From positions 1-27,295 of IMG/VR virus record IMGVR_UViG_3300028883_000118: 27,295 nucleotides of DNA; one strand, given 5' to 3'. The translations under genes and the position numbers were made by a program. This document shows, piece after piece, positions 27,177 through 27,295 of the stretch. The DNA comes from a virus. Within the stretch, counting starts at the first letter, position 1. Each line of letters opens with the position of its first letter. The notes below the pieces were generated by a model, which was not told the origin of the DNA, ran no database searches, and saw only the letters and a program-made list of their open reading frames with translations.

Positions 27177-27205
27177 CACCTATCATATCTAAAAGGTTTT
27201 GTCAA
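27177..27205 (-). promoter_or_regulatory. Promoter G, conserved phage promoter family
   Basis: TTGACA (27200-27205) preceded by TTTTATAC on the minus strand, as in promoters C-E. The -10 is less clear: TAGGTG at 17 bases or TATGAT at 12. It would transcribe the accessory operon from the DNA glycosylase gene onward. Confidence 0.6.
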
Positions 27206-27295
27206 GTATAAAACCCAAAGTATTAACCCTATATTTTCAATCCCTTATTGTCTATACCGGATTGTTAAAGCTTCCGCCAACCCCACCCCCACTTT

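Larger units (their letters stand above)
27105..27295. other. Promoter region at the right edge
   Basis: About 190 bases contain promoter G and one copy of the 14-bp motif. To the right of the promoter only AT-rich sequence and a short C-rich stretch at the edge are visible. No gene is supported. Confidence 0.6.

Noticed and set aside
1-27295. LacI/GalR regulator, integrase, tRNA genes, CRISPR arrays, insertion sequences
   Set aside because: I looked for a LacI-type N-terminal helix-turn-helix, recombinase motifs, tRNA TpsiC-arm patterns, regular repeats with spacers, and transposase genes with inverted ends. None was found. The 14-bp copies are too short and irregularly spaced for CRISPR.

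Overview
The window is a piece of a tailed double-stranded DNA phage or prophage genome. It holds a complete head-to-tail structural module (prohead protease, putative scaffold, HK97-fold capsid protein, head-tail connectors, tail tube, tail assembly chaperones, tape measure). All of about 49 genes lie on the minus strand and are tightly packed, with strong GGAGG-type ribosome binding sites and many 1-14 base overlaps. The host is probably Gram-negative: promoters look sigma-70-like, and one gene encodes a protein with a cleavable-looking signal peptide and a fibronectin-III-like domain. That host guess is weak. Terminase and portal genes are not in the window, although portal usually sits next to the protease.

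Layout in the direction of transcription (right to left). (1) 27.1-20.95 kb: about 20 small accessory genes, mostly unrecognised, beginning with an endonuclease V-like DNA glycosylase and including zinc-binding and single-membrane-span proteins. (2) 20.7-13.9 kb: units each led by a near-identical TTGACA promoter. They include a large acidic/lysine-rich protein, a radical SAM enzyme, a GHKL ATPase carrying a C-terminal HExxH motif, and Cys-rich proteins. (3) 13.9-9.0 kb: a nucleic-acid module with a GRF-type zinc-finger protein, an ATP-dependent DNA ligase, a protein with six CxxC pairs, and a DNA polymerase X-like protein lacking its catalytic carboxylates. It ends at an intrinsic terminator. 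(4) 8.6-8.1 kb: a secreted FN3-like protein with its own promoter. (5) 8.1-0 kb: the virion module, with a programmed -1 frameshift (A AAA AAC) making the long tail assembly chaperone.

The most unusual signal is a dispersed 14-bp near-palindrome, TGCAAGCGATTGCA or TGCAATCGATTGCA. It occurs ten times in 27 kb (eight exact, two with one mismatch), and all seven asymmetric copies have the same orientation. It has the symmetry of a LacI/GalR-family operator (central CG, AA/TT arms). Four copies lie upstream of the conserved promoters at spacings of 4, 33, 34 and 94 bp, and one forms the top of an intrinsic terminator between the tail tube and chaperone genes. No LacI-type DNA-binding protein is encoded here. 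This looks like a genome-wide phage regulon read by a host or distant phage regulator, or a stoperator-like silencing system.
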